A DNA stretch of 64,000 bases from Pseudomonas sp. PH1b. GTDB lineage: Bacteria; Pseudomonadota; Gammaproteobacteria; Pseudomonadales; Pseudomonadaceae. Location of the stretch: NCBI RefSeq assembly GCF_000633395.1, contig NZ_AYMU01000011.1, positions 310,001 through 374,000 of the forward strand. The letters run 5' to 3'. The translations under genes and the position numbers were made by a program. The notes beneath the pieces were generated by a model. The model ran no database searches. It worked only from the letters and a program-made list of their open reading frames with translations, and was not told where the DNA came from. How positions within the stretch are numbered: the first letter of the stretch is position 1; every line of letters begins with the position of its first letter. Shown here in pieces: positions 16,549 through 24,626 of this stretch.

Positions 16549-17037
16549 ATGGATGTAAAACTGCGCGAGGTGCTGCCTTTCAGCGTCGCGGGTCTGCAAG
16601 TGCGTACCCGTAACGTCGAGGAGCAGCAGGCGGACAGCGCCAGGATCGGGCCCCTGTGGCAGCGTTTCTATGTCGAGGACCTGTTCGACAAGGTTGCCCC
16701 CAGGGAGCCGGACTCTTTCGTCTATGGGGTCTATTCCAACTACGAGTCCGATGCCTCGGGGCACTTTGACGTGACTGCCGGAGTGGCCTTGAGCGGCCCC
16801 TGCGCCGACTACCCGAGCGTGGACATCCTGGGCGGTGAGTACCTGATGTTCAGCGCCAAGGGGGCCATGCCCGATTGCGTGATCCAGACCTGGGGCCTGA
16901 TCTGGGCCTACTTCCAGGACAACCCCCAGGTCCGCCGCGCCTTCGCGACGGATTTCGAGGTCTACACCAGCGCCGACTCGGTAGCGATCTACATCGGTAT
17001 TCAGGCGTCGGACGAGCTTTCTCGCTCCAGCAACTGA
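16549..17037 (+). CDS. GyrI-like / AraC effector-binding domain protein
   Basis: The 162-residue protein from MDVKLREVLPFSVAGLQVRT is a stand-alone effector-binding (GyrI-like, SOUL-superfamily) domain: IGPLWQRFY, FVYGVYSNYESDASGHFDVTAG, GGEYLMFSAKG and FEVYTSADSVAIYIGI follow the family order. It has no DNA-binding domain. Such single domains bind small hydrophobic drugs, and in E. coli they inhibit gyrase. The ATG at 16549 follows GGAAGGA; longer in-frame starts read non-conserved sequence. Its 3' end overlaps the end of the convergent ada gene by 37 bp. Confidence 0.8.
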   Translation: MDVKLREVLPFSVAGLQVRTRNVEEQQADSARIGPLWQRFYVEDLFDKVAPREPDSFVYGVYSNYESDASGHFDVTAGVALSGPCADYPSVDILGGEYLMFSAKGAMPDCVIQTWGLIWAYFQDNPQVRRAFATDFEVYTSADSVAIYIGIQASDELSRSSN

Positions 17038-18074
17038 CGCTTGCGCTCCACGCCCCAGCGGTAGCCCGAGAGGTTGCCGTCGCTGCGCACCACCCGGTGG
17101 CAAGGAATCGCCACCGCCAGGCTGTTGGCCGCGCACGCCTGGGCCACCGCGCGCATGGCCTTGGGCGCACCAATGCGCTGGGCGATCTCGGCATAGCTGG
17201 CGGTGCTGCCGGCCGGGATGCTTCGCAGGGCCTGCCACACCCGTTCCTGGAACGCTGTGCCGCGCAGGTCCAGGGGCAGGTCGAGGCCGATCGCCGGGGC
17301 TTCGATAAACCCCACCACCTGGGCGATCAGGCGCTCGAAGTCGCGGTCGGCACCGAGCAGGTTGGCGCGAGGGAATTTGTCCTGCAGTTGTTCAACCAAC
17401 TGGTTGGCATCGTCCCCCAGCAGAATGGCGCAAACCCCCCGATTGCTCTGTGCCACCAGGATTGCGCCCAGGGAGCACTGGCCGACAGCGAAGCGGATGT
17501 CGGTCTCTGGACCGCCAGCGCGGTAGGCACTGGGCTTCATGCCCAGCAATTGGTCCGCGGCCTCGTAGAAGCGGCTGTTGGAATTGAAGCCGGCGTCGTA
17601 CAGGGCCTCGGTCACCGACTGGCCGCGCTCCAGGTGCGAGCGGACCTTGCGCGAGCGCTGCGCGTTGGCGTAGCCCCGTGGCGTCAGGCCGGTGGCGGCC
17701 TTGAATACCCGATGGAAGTGATAGCTGCTCATGCCTGCGTGTTGCGCCAGTTGGGTCAGGCTTGGCGCGGACTCGGCCTTCTCGATCTGTCGGCAGGCAG
17801 TCGCCACCAGCGCGGCATGCTGAGCAGCCACCTGGGTCTGGTCGCTGGCCTGGCGCTTGCTCGGCCGATAACCCGCGGCCTCGGCCTGCGCGGCGCTGTC
17901 GAAGAACTCGACATTTTCCGCCTTGGGCAGGCGTGACAGGCTGCTGGGGCGGCAATACACGCCGGTAGTGCGCACGGCGTAGACAAACTGGCTGTCGGCG
18001 CTGGCATCGCGCTTGAGCACGGCCTGCCAGCGAGGGTCCTGTTCGATCTGATGTTTGCGCGACGAAGCATTCAT
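17001..18074 (-). CDS. ada: Ada-type regulator / O6-methylguanine-DNA methyltransferase with a degenerate zinc site
   Basis: The 357-residue protein has all three Ada modules: the N-terminal zinc/phosphotriester domain (about 10-80), an AraC helix-turn-helix (about 90-185, MSSYHFHRVFKAATGLTP), and a C-terminal methyltransferase with the acceptor Cys325 in IPCHRVV. In the N-terminal domain only Cys41 (GVYCRPS) remains. The three other expected zinc ligands are Ser45, Ser72 and Gln75 (AGYRPSKRQ). In classical Ada, all four Cys bind zinc and Cys38 takes the methyl group that turns on transcription. This copy should repair O6-methylguanine but may not sense phosphotriesters in the usual way. Start MNASSRKHQ at 18074. 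alkB lies just upstream. Confidence 0.9.
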   Translation of the reverse strand: MNASSRKHQIEQDPRWQAVLKRDASADSQFVYAVRTTGVYCRPSSLSRLPKAENVEFFDSAAQAEAAGYRPSKRQASDQTQVAAQHAALVATACRQIEKAESAPSLTQLAQHAGMSSYHFHRVFKAATGLTPRGYANAQRSRKVRSHLERGQSVTEALYDAGFNSNSRFYEAADQLLGMKPSAYRAGGPETDIRFAVGQCSLGAILVAQSNRGVCAILLGDDANQLVEQLQDKFPRANLLGADRDFERLIAQVVGFIEAPAIGLDLPLDLRGTAFQERVWQALRSIPAGSTASYAEIAQRIGAPKAMRAVAQACAANSLAVAIPCHRVVRSDGNLSGYRWGVERKRQLLERESSSDA

Positions 18075-18159
18075 GGTCGGTACTCGGCAAGGAATGGTGG
18101 CCAGATTAACCAGGCTTGACCAGCTCGGCATCCCGCTGCTTGCGGTTGAATTCCCGACA

Positions 18160-18843
18160 TCAGCCGGCCTGGCGAAAGGTCAGGTTGATCCGCTGCTGGC
18201 CGAGCAGGGGGTGGATGCCGTCCTTGAGAGGCTGTACCCCGTGATAGCGCAGGCGGTCGACGCCACCCCAGACCACCACATCACCATGCAGCAGGGGAAT
18301 CCTTTGGCTGGGGTCGCCGCGTTGCTGGCCGCCGAAGAGAAAGATTGCCGGCAGGCCCAGGGACACGGAAACGATGGGAGCGCTGTAGTCCCGTTCATTC
18401 TTGTCCTGGTGCAGGGACATCTTCGCCCCGGGCCGGTAACAGTTGATCAGGCAGGAGTCGGGTGCAAATGGGGCGAAGCCCGCGGCATTCGCGGCGGCCT
18501 CGGCCAATTGTGCGAACTCGGCAGGCATGGCGGGCCAGGGTTGCCGGCTTTGTGGGTCGATCCGGCTGTAGCGATAACCGCTGCGGTCGGTGGTCCAGCC
18601 CAACTGCCCGCAACTGCTCAGGCCGACGGACATGCTGAAACCTCCCGGGGTCACCATGTGGCGAAAGGGCGCCGTGGCCAGTACCGCGTCAAGCTGGGGC
18701 AGCAGGCGTTCGATCCAGGGCAGGGCAAAGCCGCGCAGAACCCGTGACTGAGGCCCCAGCACATCGGTGCGCGTCGGCTGCTGCAGGTCTTGCTCATCGA
18801 ACAGCCCGGGGCTGGTTGCGGGGCCTTCATGGTTACAAGGCAT
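18160..18843 (-). CDS. alkB: Alpha-ketoglutarate-dependent dioxygenase AlkB
   Basis: The 227-residue protein shows the AlkB fold signatures: NCYRPGAKMSLHQDKNE with iron ligands His145 and Asp147, a third ligand His201 (RLRYHGV), and the 2-oxoglutarate-binding RINLTFR (Arg218, Arg224) near the C-terminus. It oxidatively removes methyl groups from 1-methyladenine and 3-methylcytosine in DNA. Its start overlaps the stop of the upstream 2OG dioxygenase gene by 11 bp, and ada lies 85 bp downstream, so the three genes form an alkylation-repair unit. Confidence 0.92.
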   Translation of the reverse strand: MPCNHEGPATSPGLFDEQDLQQPTRTDVLGPQSRVLRGFALPWIERLLPQLDAVLATAPFRHMVTPGGFSMSVGLSSCGQLGWTTDRSGYRYSRIDPQSRQPWPAMPAEFAQLAEAAANAAGFAPFAPDSCLINCYRPGAKMSLHQDKNERDYSAPIVSVSLGLPAIFLFGGQQRGDPSQRIPLLHGDVVVWGGVDRLRYHGVQPLKDGIHPLLGQQRINLTFRQAG

Positions 18844-19549
18844 CGTGAAAGATCACTCCAAGGGTGTGGCGTCGACCGCTGTGCACGCGGCTGACCCCGT
18901 GGCGCAGGGTCACCCGATAGTGCCCGCGTGCGCCTTTTATCGGCCGATGATGCACGGCGAAAATCAGCCCATCACCCTGCTTCAGACCAATGACCTGTGG
19001 TCGTGACTGCAGGCGCGGGCGCTGTTCGGTGAGCACCAGTTCGCCGCCGGTGAAGTCGCTCTCCGGTTGCGACAGGAGGAAGGCCACTTGCAAGGGGAAT
19101 ACGTGCTCGCCGTACAGGTCCTGATGCAGGCAGTTGTAATCGCCGGGACCGTATTGCAGCAACAGCGGCGTGGGACGTTGTTGTCCGGCAGCGTGGCAAC
19201 GCTGAATGAACGCCGAGTGGGTCGCCGGGTAGCGAATGTCGATGTTCATCGTCTGGTTCCAGCGATTGGCCTGGCCGACCAGGTGGGGGTAGAAGTCGCT
19301 GCGCAATTGCGCCACCGGGTCCGGCAGCGGGTAGCCAAAGTACTGATACTCACCGAGGCCGAAGCCATGGCGAGCCATGTGCACTTTTGAGCGGAACAGT
19401 TCGGGCTGCTGGTACAGACGGCTCAGGGCGCGGCATTCTTCGTGGCTCAGCAGGCCTTCGAGGCGGGCCCAGCCGTCCTGATCGAGGGCCTGCTCGATGC
19501 AGGCCCAATCCAGTTGTTGCAGGCGGTCTTGCAGCGGGGGAACGAACAT
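18833..19549 (-). CDS. 2-Oxoglutarate/Fe(II) dioxygenase (prolyl-hydroxylase-like)
   Basis: The 238-residue protein has the HxD iron motif in YNCLHQDLYG (His142, Asp144), a distal His near 217 in RVTLRHGVSRV, and a following basic stretch (SGRRHTLG) that can bind 2-oxoglutarate. The layout is that of the 2OG-Fe(II) oxygenase superfamily near prolyl 4-hydroxylases. It overlaps alkB, so the two are probably co-translated. Its substrate is unknown, but the coupling to alkB and ada suggests a part in the response to alkylating agents. Confidence 0.85.
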   Translation of the reverse strand: MFVPPLQDRLQQLDWACIEQALDQDGWARLEGLLSHEECRALSRLYQQPELFRSKVHMARHGFGLGEYQYFGYPLPDPVAQLRSDFYPHLVGQANRWNQTMNIDIRYPATHSAFIQRCHAAGQQRPTPLLLQYGPGDYNCLHQDLYGEHVFPLQVAFLLSQPESDFTGGELVLTEQRPRLQSRPQVIGLKQGDGLIFAVHHRPIKGARGHYRVTLRHGVSRVHSGRRHTLGVIFHDAL

Positions 19550-19642
19550 GGCGCGGGTGTCCTGGACAGAAGGTGGTTCCGGCCAGTCTGGCTGCCTGGA
19601 GCGACGTCTACACTCCGCTGCTTGCGCTTGAATCGGGACGAT

Positions 19643-19813
19643 CTACAGGGCCTTGCTGACGCTGATGTCGCTGATCACGGCGTCGGATTGGCCATGCAGA
19701 GCTGCCAGGGCGGCCCGGGCTTCTTCCTGGGTGCCGGTTTCCAACTGGGCGAACTCGAAGCGCCGCTCGCCGTTGAGTTTGTATTTGATGACGTACTTGG
19801 TGGTCTGGGGCAC
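19643..19813 (-). CDS. Small hypothetical protein with a GTG start
   Basis: A 56-codon frame from GTG (19811-19813) encodes MPQTTKYVIKYKLNGERRFE, then FAQLETGTQEEARAALAALHG and ends SDISVSKAL. The pattern of short beta strands (YVIKYKLNG, FEFAQLE) followed by a helix is coherent for a small folded protein. It lies 31 bp downstream of the DUF1883 gene on the same strand and is probably co-transcribed. I recognise no named family. Confidence 0.55.
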   Translation of the reverse strand: MPQTTKYVIKYKLNGERRFEFAQLETGTQEEARAALAALHGQSDAVISDISVSKAL

Positions 19814-19844
19814 GGGAATACCTGTGGTCGCGGGAGGCGGGGGC

Positions 19845-20147
19845 TTAGCGCAGTTTCGAACTGGAGCGTCGGATGATGCGGATCGAGTGCGTCAGGTTCG
19901 GCTTGCGGGTCACACTGATGGGGCGGCGGTTGACGGTGTCGATGGTGATGTTCCAGAAGCCGGTGCTCGGCGCGGTGATCTTGGCTGGAAACTTGTCGAA
20001 AGCCCCACCGTGGTAGGTGTGGCGGCCACCGTTCTTGAAGCTGCGGAAGTTGGCGTCGCTCATCAGGCGAATGTTGCAGACCTGGGAGCATTCGATGACG
20101 ACGATATCGTCTTCGTTCAGGTGCTCGCGCTGGTGAATGAATTTCAT
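19845..20147 (-). CDS. DUF1883 domain protein
   Basis: From MKFIHQREHLNEDDIVVIEC the 100-residue protein follows the DUF1883 pattern: QVCNIRLMSDANFRSFKNG, GGRHTYHGGAFDKFPAKITAP, STGFWNITIDTV and a basic C-terminal tail (RIIRRSSSKLR). The family is a small beta-rich fold of unknown function. GGAGACCCCC precedes the ATG at 20147; an upstream in-frame start would add 25 residues of unrelated sequence. It probably forms a two-gene unit with the 56-residue gene downstream. Confidence 0.8.
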   Translation of the reverse strand: MKFIHQREHLNEDDIVVIECSQVCNIRLMSDANFRSFKNGGRHTYHGGAFDKFPAKITAPSTGFWNITIDTVNRRPISVTRKPNLTHSIRIIRRSSSKLR

Positions 20148-20356
20148 GGGGGTCTCCAGAAGGGCTATAGCTACAAAAGCAAAACGTTTGCGTGGGCGAT
20201 GGCGCAGTTTATCAGGCCCCAAGGGTTATTATTCGGCCCCGGTGTCGGGCTTTGACAATTTAAAACAGTTATTTGGATTTTTATCGGCGATAAAAGCCGG
20301 GCCTCTGGAGAAAAACAGCGTTCTTGCTGTCGGAGGGATTTTACTGGAGGTTTCAT

Positions 20357-20707
20357 ATGATGCGTTGGGTGTGGGTTCTGGCTTTGGTCATCAGCGGTTG
20401 TGCGACCGTCTCGGACATTAACCAGACGCCGCCGACTTTGAACGTCATTTCGGGAAAGAAACCTCAGGAATACGCCAAGTGCCTGACCGATAAGCTCTCC
20501 GATAGCCGAGGCGCGCTGCAAGTCGAGCCCCATAAGGATGGCTACCGGGTGATCGTGCCCCAGAGCCTGTCGCCGGCGCCGGCTGCAGTGTTCTACATCG
20601 ATACTCGATCTGGTGGCAGCAGCATCAAGCTGCATGAGCAGATGTCCAACAACCCTCTGCGCCCACAGGATGTGCGCAAAGCCGGTGAGAGCTGCATCTC
20701 CGGCTGA
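20357..20707 (+). CDS. Small lipoprotein of unknown function
   Basis: The 116-residue precursor has a lipoprotein signal peptide (MMRWVWVLALVISGC, acylated Cys15). The mature part is a small soluble domain with KPQEYAKCLTDKLSD, GYRVIVPQSLSPAPAAVFYIDTR (seen as two strands around PAPAA) and a last Cys in GESCISG, which could pair with the earlier Cys. GGAGG precedes the ATG at 20357. It is an outer-membrane or periplasmic lipoprotein with no assignable function. Confidence 0.75.
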   Translation: MMRWVWVLALVISGCATVSDINQTPPTLNVISGKKPQEYAKCLTDKLSDSRGALQVEPHKDGYRVIVPQSLSPAPAAVFYIDTRSGGSSIKLHEQMSNNPLRPQDVRKAGESCISG

Positions 20708-21033
20708 TGGCTCAAGCGCTGTCCTTGCTCCGTTGCGGCAGCGATGGCGTCGATTTTCGCCTGCCACCGCGCACCGCGCTGCCGCCCCAGGCAGCGACCG
20801 GGTCCTGCAAGGTGGCGCCAGTGGTTATTCAATAACGCCCGTGCGGGCGAGCAGTTTCATAGCGAGCCGCACCTCCCTCTGTTGAGCGTTCCTGGCTGAA
20901 AAGCCGGGCCCGTGCCCCCGCCAATCCAGGATAAAACCGCCCGTTTCGTATTGTCGCTGCGGATCAATTGACCTACTATTTGTGTGCTTATGCCGGTTGA
21001 GTCTAAGCATATAACTAAAATAATGGAGTCCAT
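20708..21033. other. 326-bp intergenic stretch before tsdB
   Basis: No gene is supported. A short GC hairpin (GCCCG TG CGGGC near 20838) without a T run may slow transcription. The last 100 bases are AT-rich and hold the likely tsdB promoter and ribosome-binding site (AATGGAGTC before 21034). Confidence 0.4.
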
Positions 21034-21684
21034 ATGATCCCACTGGATCGAATGCTATTGAGTGGCCTGATGCTGCTGCTTGTGCAAACTGCCCACGCCG
21101 TGGATGGGCAAAAAGTCTTCACCCAGGGCGGCGCGCAGCCGGGAGCGACCGCTTGCCTGGCGTGTCATGGTGCAGATGGAATGGGCCTGGCCCCTGCCGG
21201 CTTTCCGCGCCTTGCCGGGTTGCCGGCGGCTTATCTGAGCAAGCAACTGCATGACTTTCGCAGCGGTGCTCGCACCAGCCCGGTCATGCAACCGCTGGCC
21301 AAGGCCTTGAGCGAAGATGAAATCACTGCAGTGACCAGCACCCTGGCTGCCATGCCGGGGCCCAAGACCCCGGCTGTCAGTCGGAGCCAGGCCGCAACCG
21401 GTGTCGGTGAGCGCCTGGCGTTGCGCGGGGCCTGGGAGCGCCAGATTCCCGAGTGCGTGAGTTGCCACGGCCCTGGCGGCGTCGGTGTCGGCGACGCCTT
21501 CCCACCCCTGGCCGGGCAGCCCGCGAGTTACCTGGTGGCGCAGTTGAACGCCTGGCGTGAAGGCACTCGCCACAATGACCCCAATGACCTGATGGGGCAT
21601 GTCGCCAAATCCTTGAGCAACGAAGAGGTCGCGGCAGTGGCGGATTACTTCGCGACCTTGAACCAGCAGGAGAAGCGGCCATGA
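21034..21684 (+). CDS. tsdB: Diheme cytochrome c4-like protein, probable electron acceptor TsdB
   Basis: The 216-residue precursor has a signal peptide cleaved near HAVDG and two c-type heme sites, CLACH (residues 41-45) and CVSCH (141-145), in two homologous halves (GFPRLAGLPAAYL and FPPLAGQPASYL). This is the cytochrome c4 plan. It is translationally coupled to the next gene (ATGA at 21681-21684), which is TsdA-like. In other Pseudomonas, TsdB is such a diheme partner that takes electrons from thiosulfate dehydrogenase. The symbol rests on this context. Confidence 0.75.
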   Translation: MIPLDRMLLSGLMLLLVQTAHAVDGQKVFTQGGAQPGATACLACHGADGMGLAPAGFPRLAGLPAAYLSKQLHDFRSGARTSPVMQPLAKALSEDEITAVTSTLAAMPGPKTPAVSRSQAATGVGERLALRGAWERQIPECVSCHGPGGVGVGDAFPPLAGQPASYLVAQLNAWREGTRHNDPNDLMGHVAKSLSNEEVAAVADYFATLNQQEKRP

Positions 21685-22601
21685 AACCATTGATTGCAGG
21701 ATCGTTGATGGCCTTGCTCGCGGGGCAGGTGCAGGCGGCCACGATTGCCATGGAAGACCAGTCGCAGATACCGGCACCGAGCGCTGCAGCCCATGCCGAG
21801 TACTTCAAGCCGCCGGCCGAGAGTGAGCTGCCGGACAATGCCTACGGCAAACTGGTGCGTGAGGGCTATGCGCTGTTTGTCGACACCAAGCGCCTGGCGC
21901 CGAAGTACGTGGGCAACGGCCTCAGTTGCAGCAACTGCCACCTTGATCAGGGACGCCTGGCCAACTCCGCGCCGCTTTGGGGTGCGTACCCCATGTACCC
22001 GGCCTATCGCAAGAAGAACGACAAGGTGAACACCTTTGCCGAGCGCTTGCAGGGCTGCTTCCAGTTCAGCATGAACGGAGGCAAGCCGCCGGCCGCCGAC
22101 AGTCCCGAGATCACTGCGCTGTCGGTGTATGCCTACTGGCTGGCGAGCAAGGCGCCGCTGGGGGTCGAGTTGCCTGGGCGCGGTTATCCCGACGTCGCCC
22201 AGCCGGCCAAGGGCTACGACCTGAAGCAGGGCGCTGCGGTGTATCAGGCGCAGTGTGCGGTCTGTCATGGTCCGCAAGGCCAGGGGCAGAAAGTCGGCGA
22301 CGATTACGTGATGCCACCGTTGTGGGGCAAGGACTCCTACAACTGGGGAGCAGGGATGCACCGGATCAATACCGCTGCCTCCTTCATCAAGCACAACATG
22401 CCTCTGGGCAAGGGCGGCAGTCTGAGCGATCAGCAGGCCTGGGACGTGGCGGCGTTCCTCAACAGCCATGAGCGGCCTCAGGATCCACGCCTGGTGGACG
22501 GCTCGATCGAGAAGACCCGGGTCAAGTTTCACGCCAATGATGGGGTGAATTTGTACGGCCAGACCGTCGAAGGCGTGCTGATAGGCCAGGGCATCCGATA
22601 A
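21681..22601 (+). CDS. tsdA: TsdA-like diheme thiosulfate dehydrogenase
   Basis: The 306-residue precursor has a signal peptide (cleavage near VQA/ATI) and two heme sites: CSNCH (83-87) in GNGLSCSNCHLDQG, and CAVCH (192-196). Between them lies ERLQGCFQFSMNG, where Cys126 matches the unusual axial Cys ligand that marks the TsdA active-site heme. Met240 (HNMPLGKGG) is a good ligand for the second heme. TsdA joins two thiosulfates to tetrathionate, or runs in reverse, in the periplasm. Coupling to an upstream cytochrome c4-like gene supports the tsdBA assignment. A strong terminator follows. Confidence 0.8.
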   Translation: MKPLIAGSLMALLAGQVQAATIAMEDQSQIPAPSAAAHAEYFKPPAESELPDNAYGKLVREGYALFVDTKRLAPKYVGNGLSCSNCHLDQGRLANSAPLWGAYPMYPAYRKKNDKVNTFAERLQGCFQFSMNGGKPPAADSPEITALSVYAYWLASKAPLGVELPGRGYPDVAQPAKGYDLKQGAAVYQAQCAVCHGPQGQGQKVGDDYVMPPLWGKDSYNWGAGMHRINTAASFIKHNMPLGKGGSLSDQQAWDVAAFLNSHERPQDPRLVDGSIEKTRVKFHANDGVNLYGQTVEGVLIGQGIR

Positions 22602-22620
22602 ACTGTCGCCCATTGTCACT

Positions 22621-22659
22621 GATGCCGCCCGGGCTCACGCTTTGGCGGCATCGTTTTTT
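22621..22659 (+). terminator. Intrinsic terminator after tsdA
   Basis: The stem GATGCCGCC (22621-22629) / GGCGGCATC (22644-22652) is followed by a T run (22654-22659). It ends the tsdBA transcript just before the next gene. Confidence 0.85.
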
Positions 22660-22670
22660 CGGGAGAAAGC

Positions 22671-22901
22671 ATGAAGCGGGAACACGTCAGGGAAAAGCAT
22701 GCAGAGGGCTTGATCTCTGCCACCCATGTGATTCAGAACCCGGCCAATTCCGGGGAGTGGATCGTGTTTTTCAAGAAGAGTGCCGGGCGCAGCTACTTTC
22801 TGGTGGACGAAAGCGACGAGGTGGAATCCTTCTCCCGCCTCGATGACCTGATCGAGACCATCCGCAACCTGGGCATCAAGTTCGCCGAGATTCATATGTA
22901 G
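22671..22901 (+). CDS. Conserved small hypothetical protein
   Basis: The 76-residue protein starts MKREHVREKHAEGLISATHV behind GGGAGAAAGC. It has a beta-rich middle (GEWIVFFKKSAGRSYFLVDE) and a C-terminal helix (LDDLIETIRNLGIKFAEIHM). It is soluble and has no cysteines. The gene follows the tsdA terminator directly, so it must have its own promoter or use read-through. I know no function for it. Confidence 0.65.
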   Translation: MKREHVREKHAEGLISATHVIQNPANSGEWIVFFKKSAGRSYFLVDESDEVESFSRLDDLIETIRNLGIKFAEIHM

Positions 22902-22918
22902 CAGGGCTGCTGCGCCCG

Positions 22919-23200
22919 TTACTTGCAGACCACCACCACGCTGCGGCTTTTATAGTTGCCGACATCGACTCCCAGGGTCTTGTCGCTTTCCTTGGGGGCG
23001 GGCGTGCCTTCGCTACTGACGATCCGGTAGCCCGTACCGGCGCACGATGCCTCGGCTTTCTCATAGCAACTGGCCCAGGAACTGGCCTCTCCGGAGCAGT
23101 CGATGCTCAGGCCCTGTTCGCCATCGGTGAGGTAGGTATCGGACACCGAGGCGCATCCGCTCAGGGCCAGTACTGCAGTGATGAAGAGAAGTCTGTTCAT
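22919..23200 (-). CDS. Small lipoprotein
   Basis: From MNRLLFITAVLALSGC the 93-residue precursor has a lipobox (LSGC, acylated Cys16) and a short mature domain with further cysteines (LSIDCSGE, ASCYEKAEASC and a C-terminal VVVVCK). These could form disulfides in the periplasm. The tail GNYKSRSVVVVCK is a typical conserved end of small Pseudomonas lipoproteins. It is transcribed away from galU. An in-frame start at 23290 would add 30 unrelated residues. Confidence 0.7.
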   Translation of the reverse strand: MNRLLFITAVLALSGCASVSDTYLTDGEQGLSIDCSGEASSWASCYEKAEASCAGTGYRIVSSEGTPAPKESDKTLGVDVGNYKSRSVVVVCK

Positions 23201-23654
23201 GGGGGAGGTCGTCATCTTTAAGAGGGGGCGTTGGGAGCCATGCGCCACAGTGGCGATGCTATAGCTAATGGCCATTTCGGTACAGGACAACCCTTTAGTC
23301 CGCGGTCGTCGCGGGAAAGTGCCGTAGTCGCTCTGGGCGGCGACTCTGGCAAGGCGTTCCAGGCTGCCTCGGCGGTGCCATCATGGTGCGCGAGTGTGCG
23401 CTCTGTTCTGCGGGTTCAAGCGCCTTGGCAGGGGAGGCAGGAGAAAGGCCGGGAGATGCGCGCAGGCGCCGGTTTGCAAGAGGTGCACGGTCATCGAGGT
23501 TTACGCCGCAAGCGATCTGGAGGATGCTGCGGAACTATCTGGCGCTTTATTTCTCTATGATGGCAGCGGTTAGCCAGCGCGGGGCATTGTAAGGTGCACG
23601 CCGCCTGATTAGACTGCGCCGAAACTCGTACGCACAGCCTTTTTAAGGACTCAC
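23201..23654. other. 454-bp intergenic stretch upstream of galU
   Basis: It holds the promoters of the lipoprotein (minus) and galU (plus). I see no gene in it: a 69-codon plus-strand frame at 23383 is Arg-rich without features and lacks a ribosome-binding site. No clear repeat or RNA was found. Confidence 0.4.
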
Positions 23655-24494
23655 ATGATCAAGAAATGCTTGTTCCCCGCAGCCGGTTACGGTACTCGCT
23701 TCCTGCCAGCGACTAAAGCCATGCCCAAAGAAATGCTGCCGGTGGTGAACAAGCCACTGATCCAGTACGGCGTTGAAGAAGCGCTGGATGCCGGATTGAA
23801 TGAAATCTCCATCGTGACCGGTCGCGGCAAGCGCGCCCTCGAAGACCACTTCGACATCAGTTACGAGCTGGAAAACCAGATCAAGGGCACCGACAAGGAA
23901 AAATACCTGGTTGGTATCCGCAAGCTGCTGGACGAGTGTTCCTTCTCTTACACTCGCCAAACCGAGATGAAAGGCCTGGGCCACGCGATTCTGACCGGCC
24001 GCCCGCTGATCGGTGATGAACCCTTCGCCGTGGTCCTGGCGGACGACCTGTGCGTGAACCTGGAAGGCGACGGCGTCCTGACCCAGATGGTCAAGCTGTA
24101 CAAGCAGTACCGCTGCACCATCGTCGCGATCCAGGAAGTCGATCCACAGGAAACCAACAAGTACGGCGTGATCGCTGGCGATCTGATTGGCGACGACCTC
24201 TACCGTGTGCGCAACATGGTCGAGAAGCCAAAGCCGGAAGATGCCCCGTCGAACCTGGCGATCATCGGTCGCTACATCCTGACGCCGGACATCTTCGGGC
24301 TGATCGAGCAGACCGAGCCAGGCAAGGGCGGTGAAATCCAGATCACCGACGCCCTGATGAAGCAGGCGCAGGACGGTTGCGTGATTGCCTACAAGTTCAA
24401 GGGCAAGCGTTTTGACTGCGGTGGCGCCGAAGGCTACATCGAGGCAACCAACTTCTGCTTCGAACACTTCTACAAGACCGGCAAGGCTTACTGA
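23655..24494 (+). CDS. galU: UTP-glucose-1-phosphate uridylyltransferase
   Basis: The 279-residue enzyme makes UDP-glucose from UTP and glucose-1-phosphate for lipopolysaccharide, exopolysaccharide and trehalose synthesis. The N-terminal nucleotide site AAGYGTRFLPATKAMPKEML is intact, followed by YGVEEALDAG, GLGHAIL, the VVLADDLC metal site and VEKPKPEDAPSN. Length is as in other GalU proteins. TTTAAGGACTC precedes the ATG. A terminator follows within 25 bp of the stop. Confidence 0.95.
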   Translation: MIKKCLFPAAGYGTRFLPATKAMPKEMLPVVNKPLIQYGVEEALDAGLNEISIVTGRGKRALEDHFDISYELENQIKGTDKEKYLVGIRKLLDECSFSYTRQTEMKGLGHAILTGRPLIGDEPFAVVLADDLCVNLEGDGVLTQMVKLYKQYRCTIVAIQEVDPQETNKYGVIAGDLIGDDLYRVRNMVEKPKPEDAPSNLAIIGRYILTPDIFGLIEQTEPGKGGEIQITDALMKQAQDGCVIAYKFKGKRFDCGGAEGYIEATNFCFEHFYKTGKAY

Positions 24495-24518
24495 TAGTCG
24501 CTGTACGGGTTTGTCGGG

Positions 24519-24545
24519 AAAAGCCACCTTCGGGTGGCTTTTTCA
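24519..24545 (+). terminator. Intrinsic terminator after galU
   Basis: The stem AAAGCCACC / GGTGGCTTT with a TTCG loop is followed by a T run. This is a textbook terminator between galU and gorA. Confidence 0.9.
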
Positions 24546-24626
24546 TTTGGCGCCCTTATGTCAAACCTCTGCGCTGACCCGATCGCCATCAGCGGTTATG
24601 CTTGTCAGCCTGCCTGGGAGAGTGAA

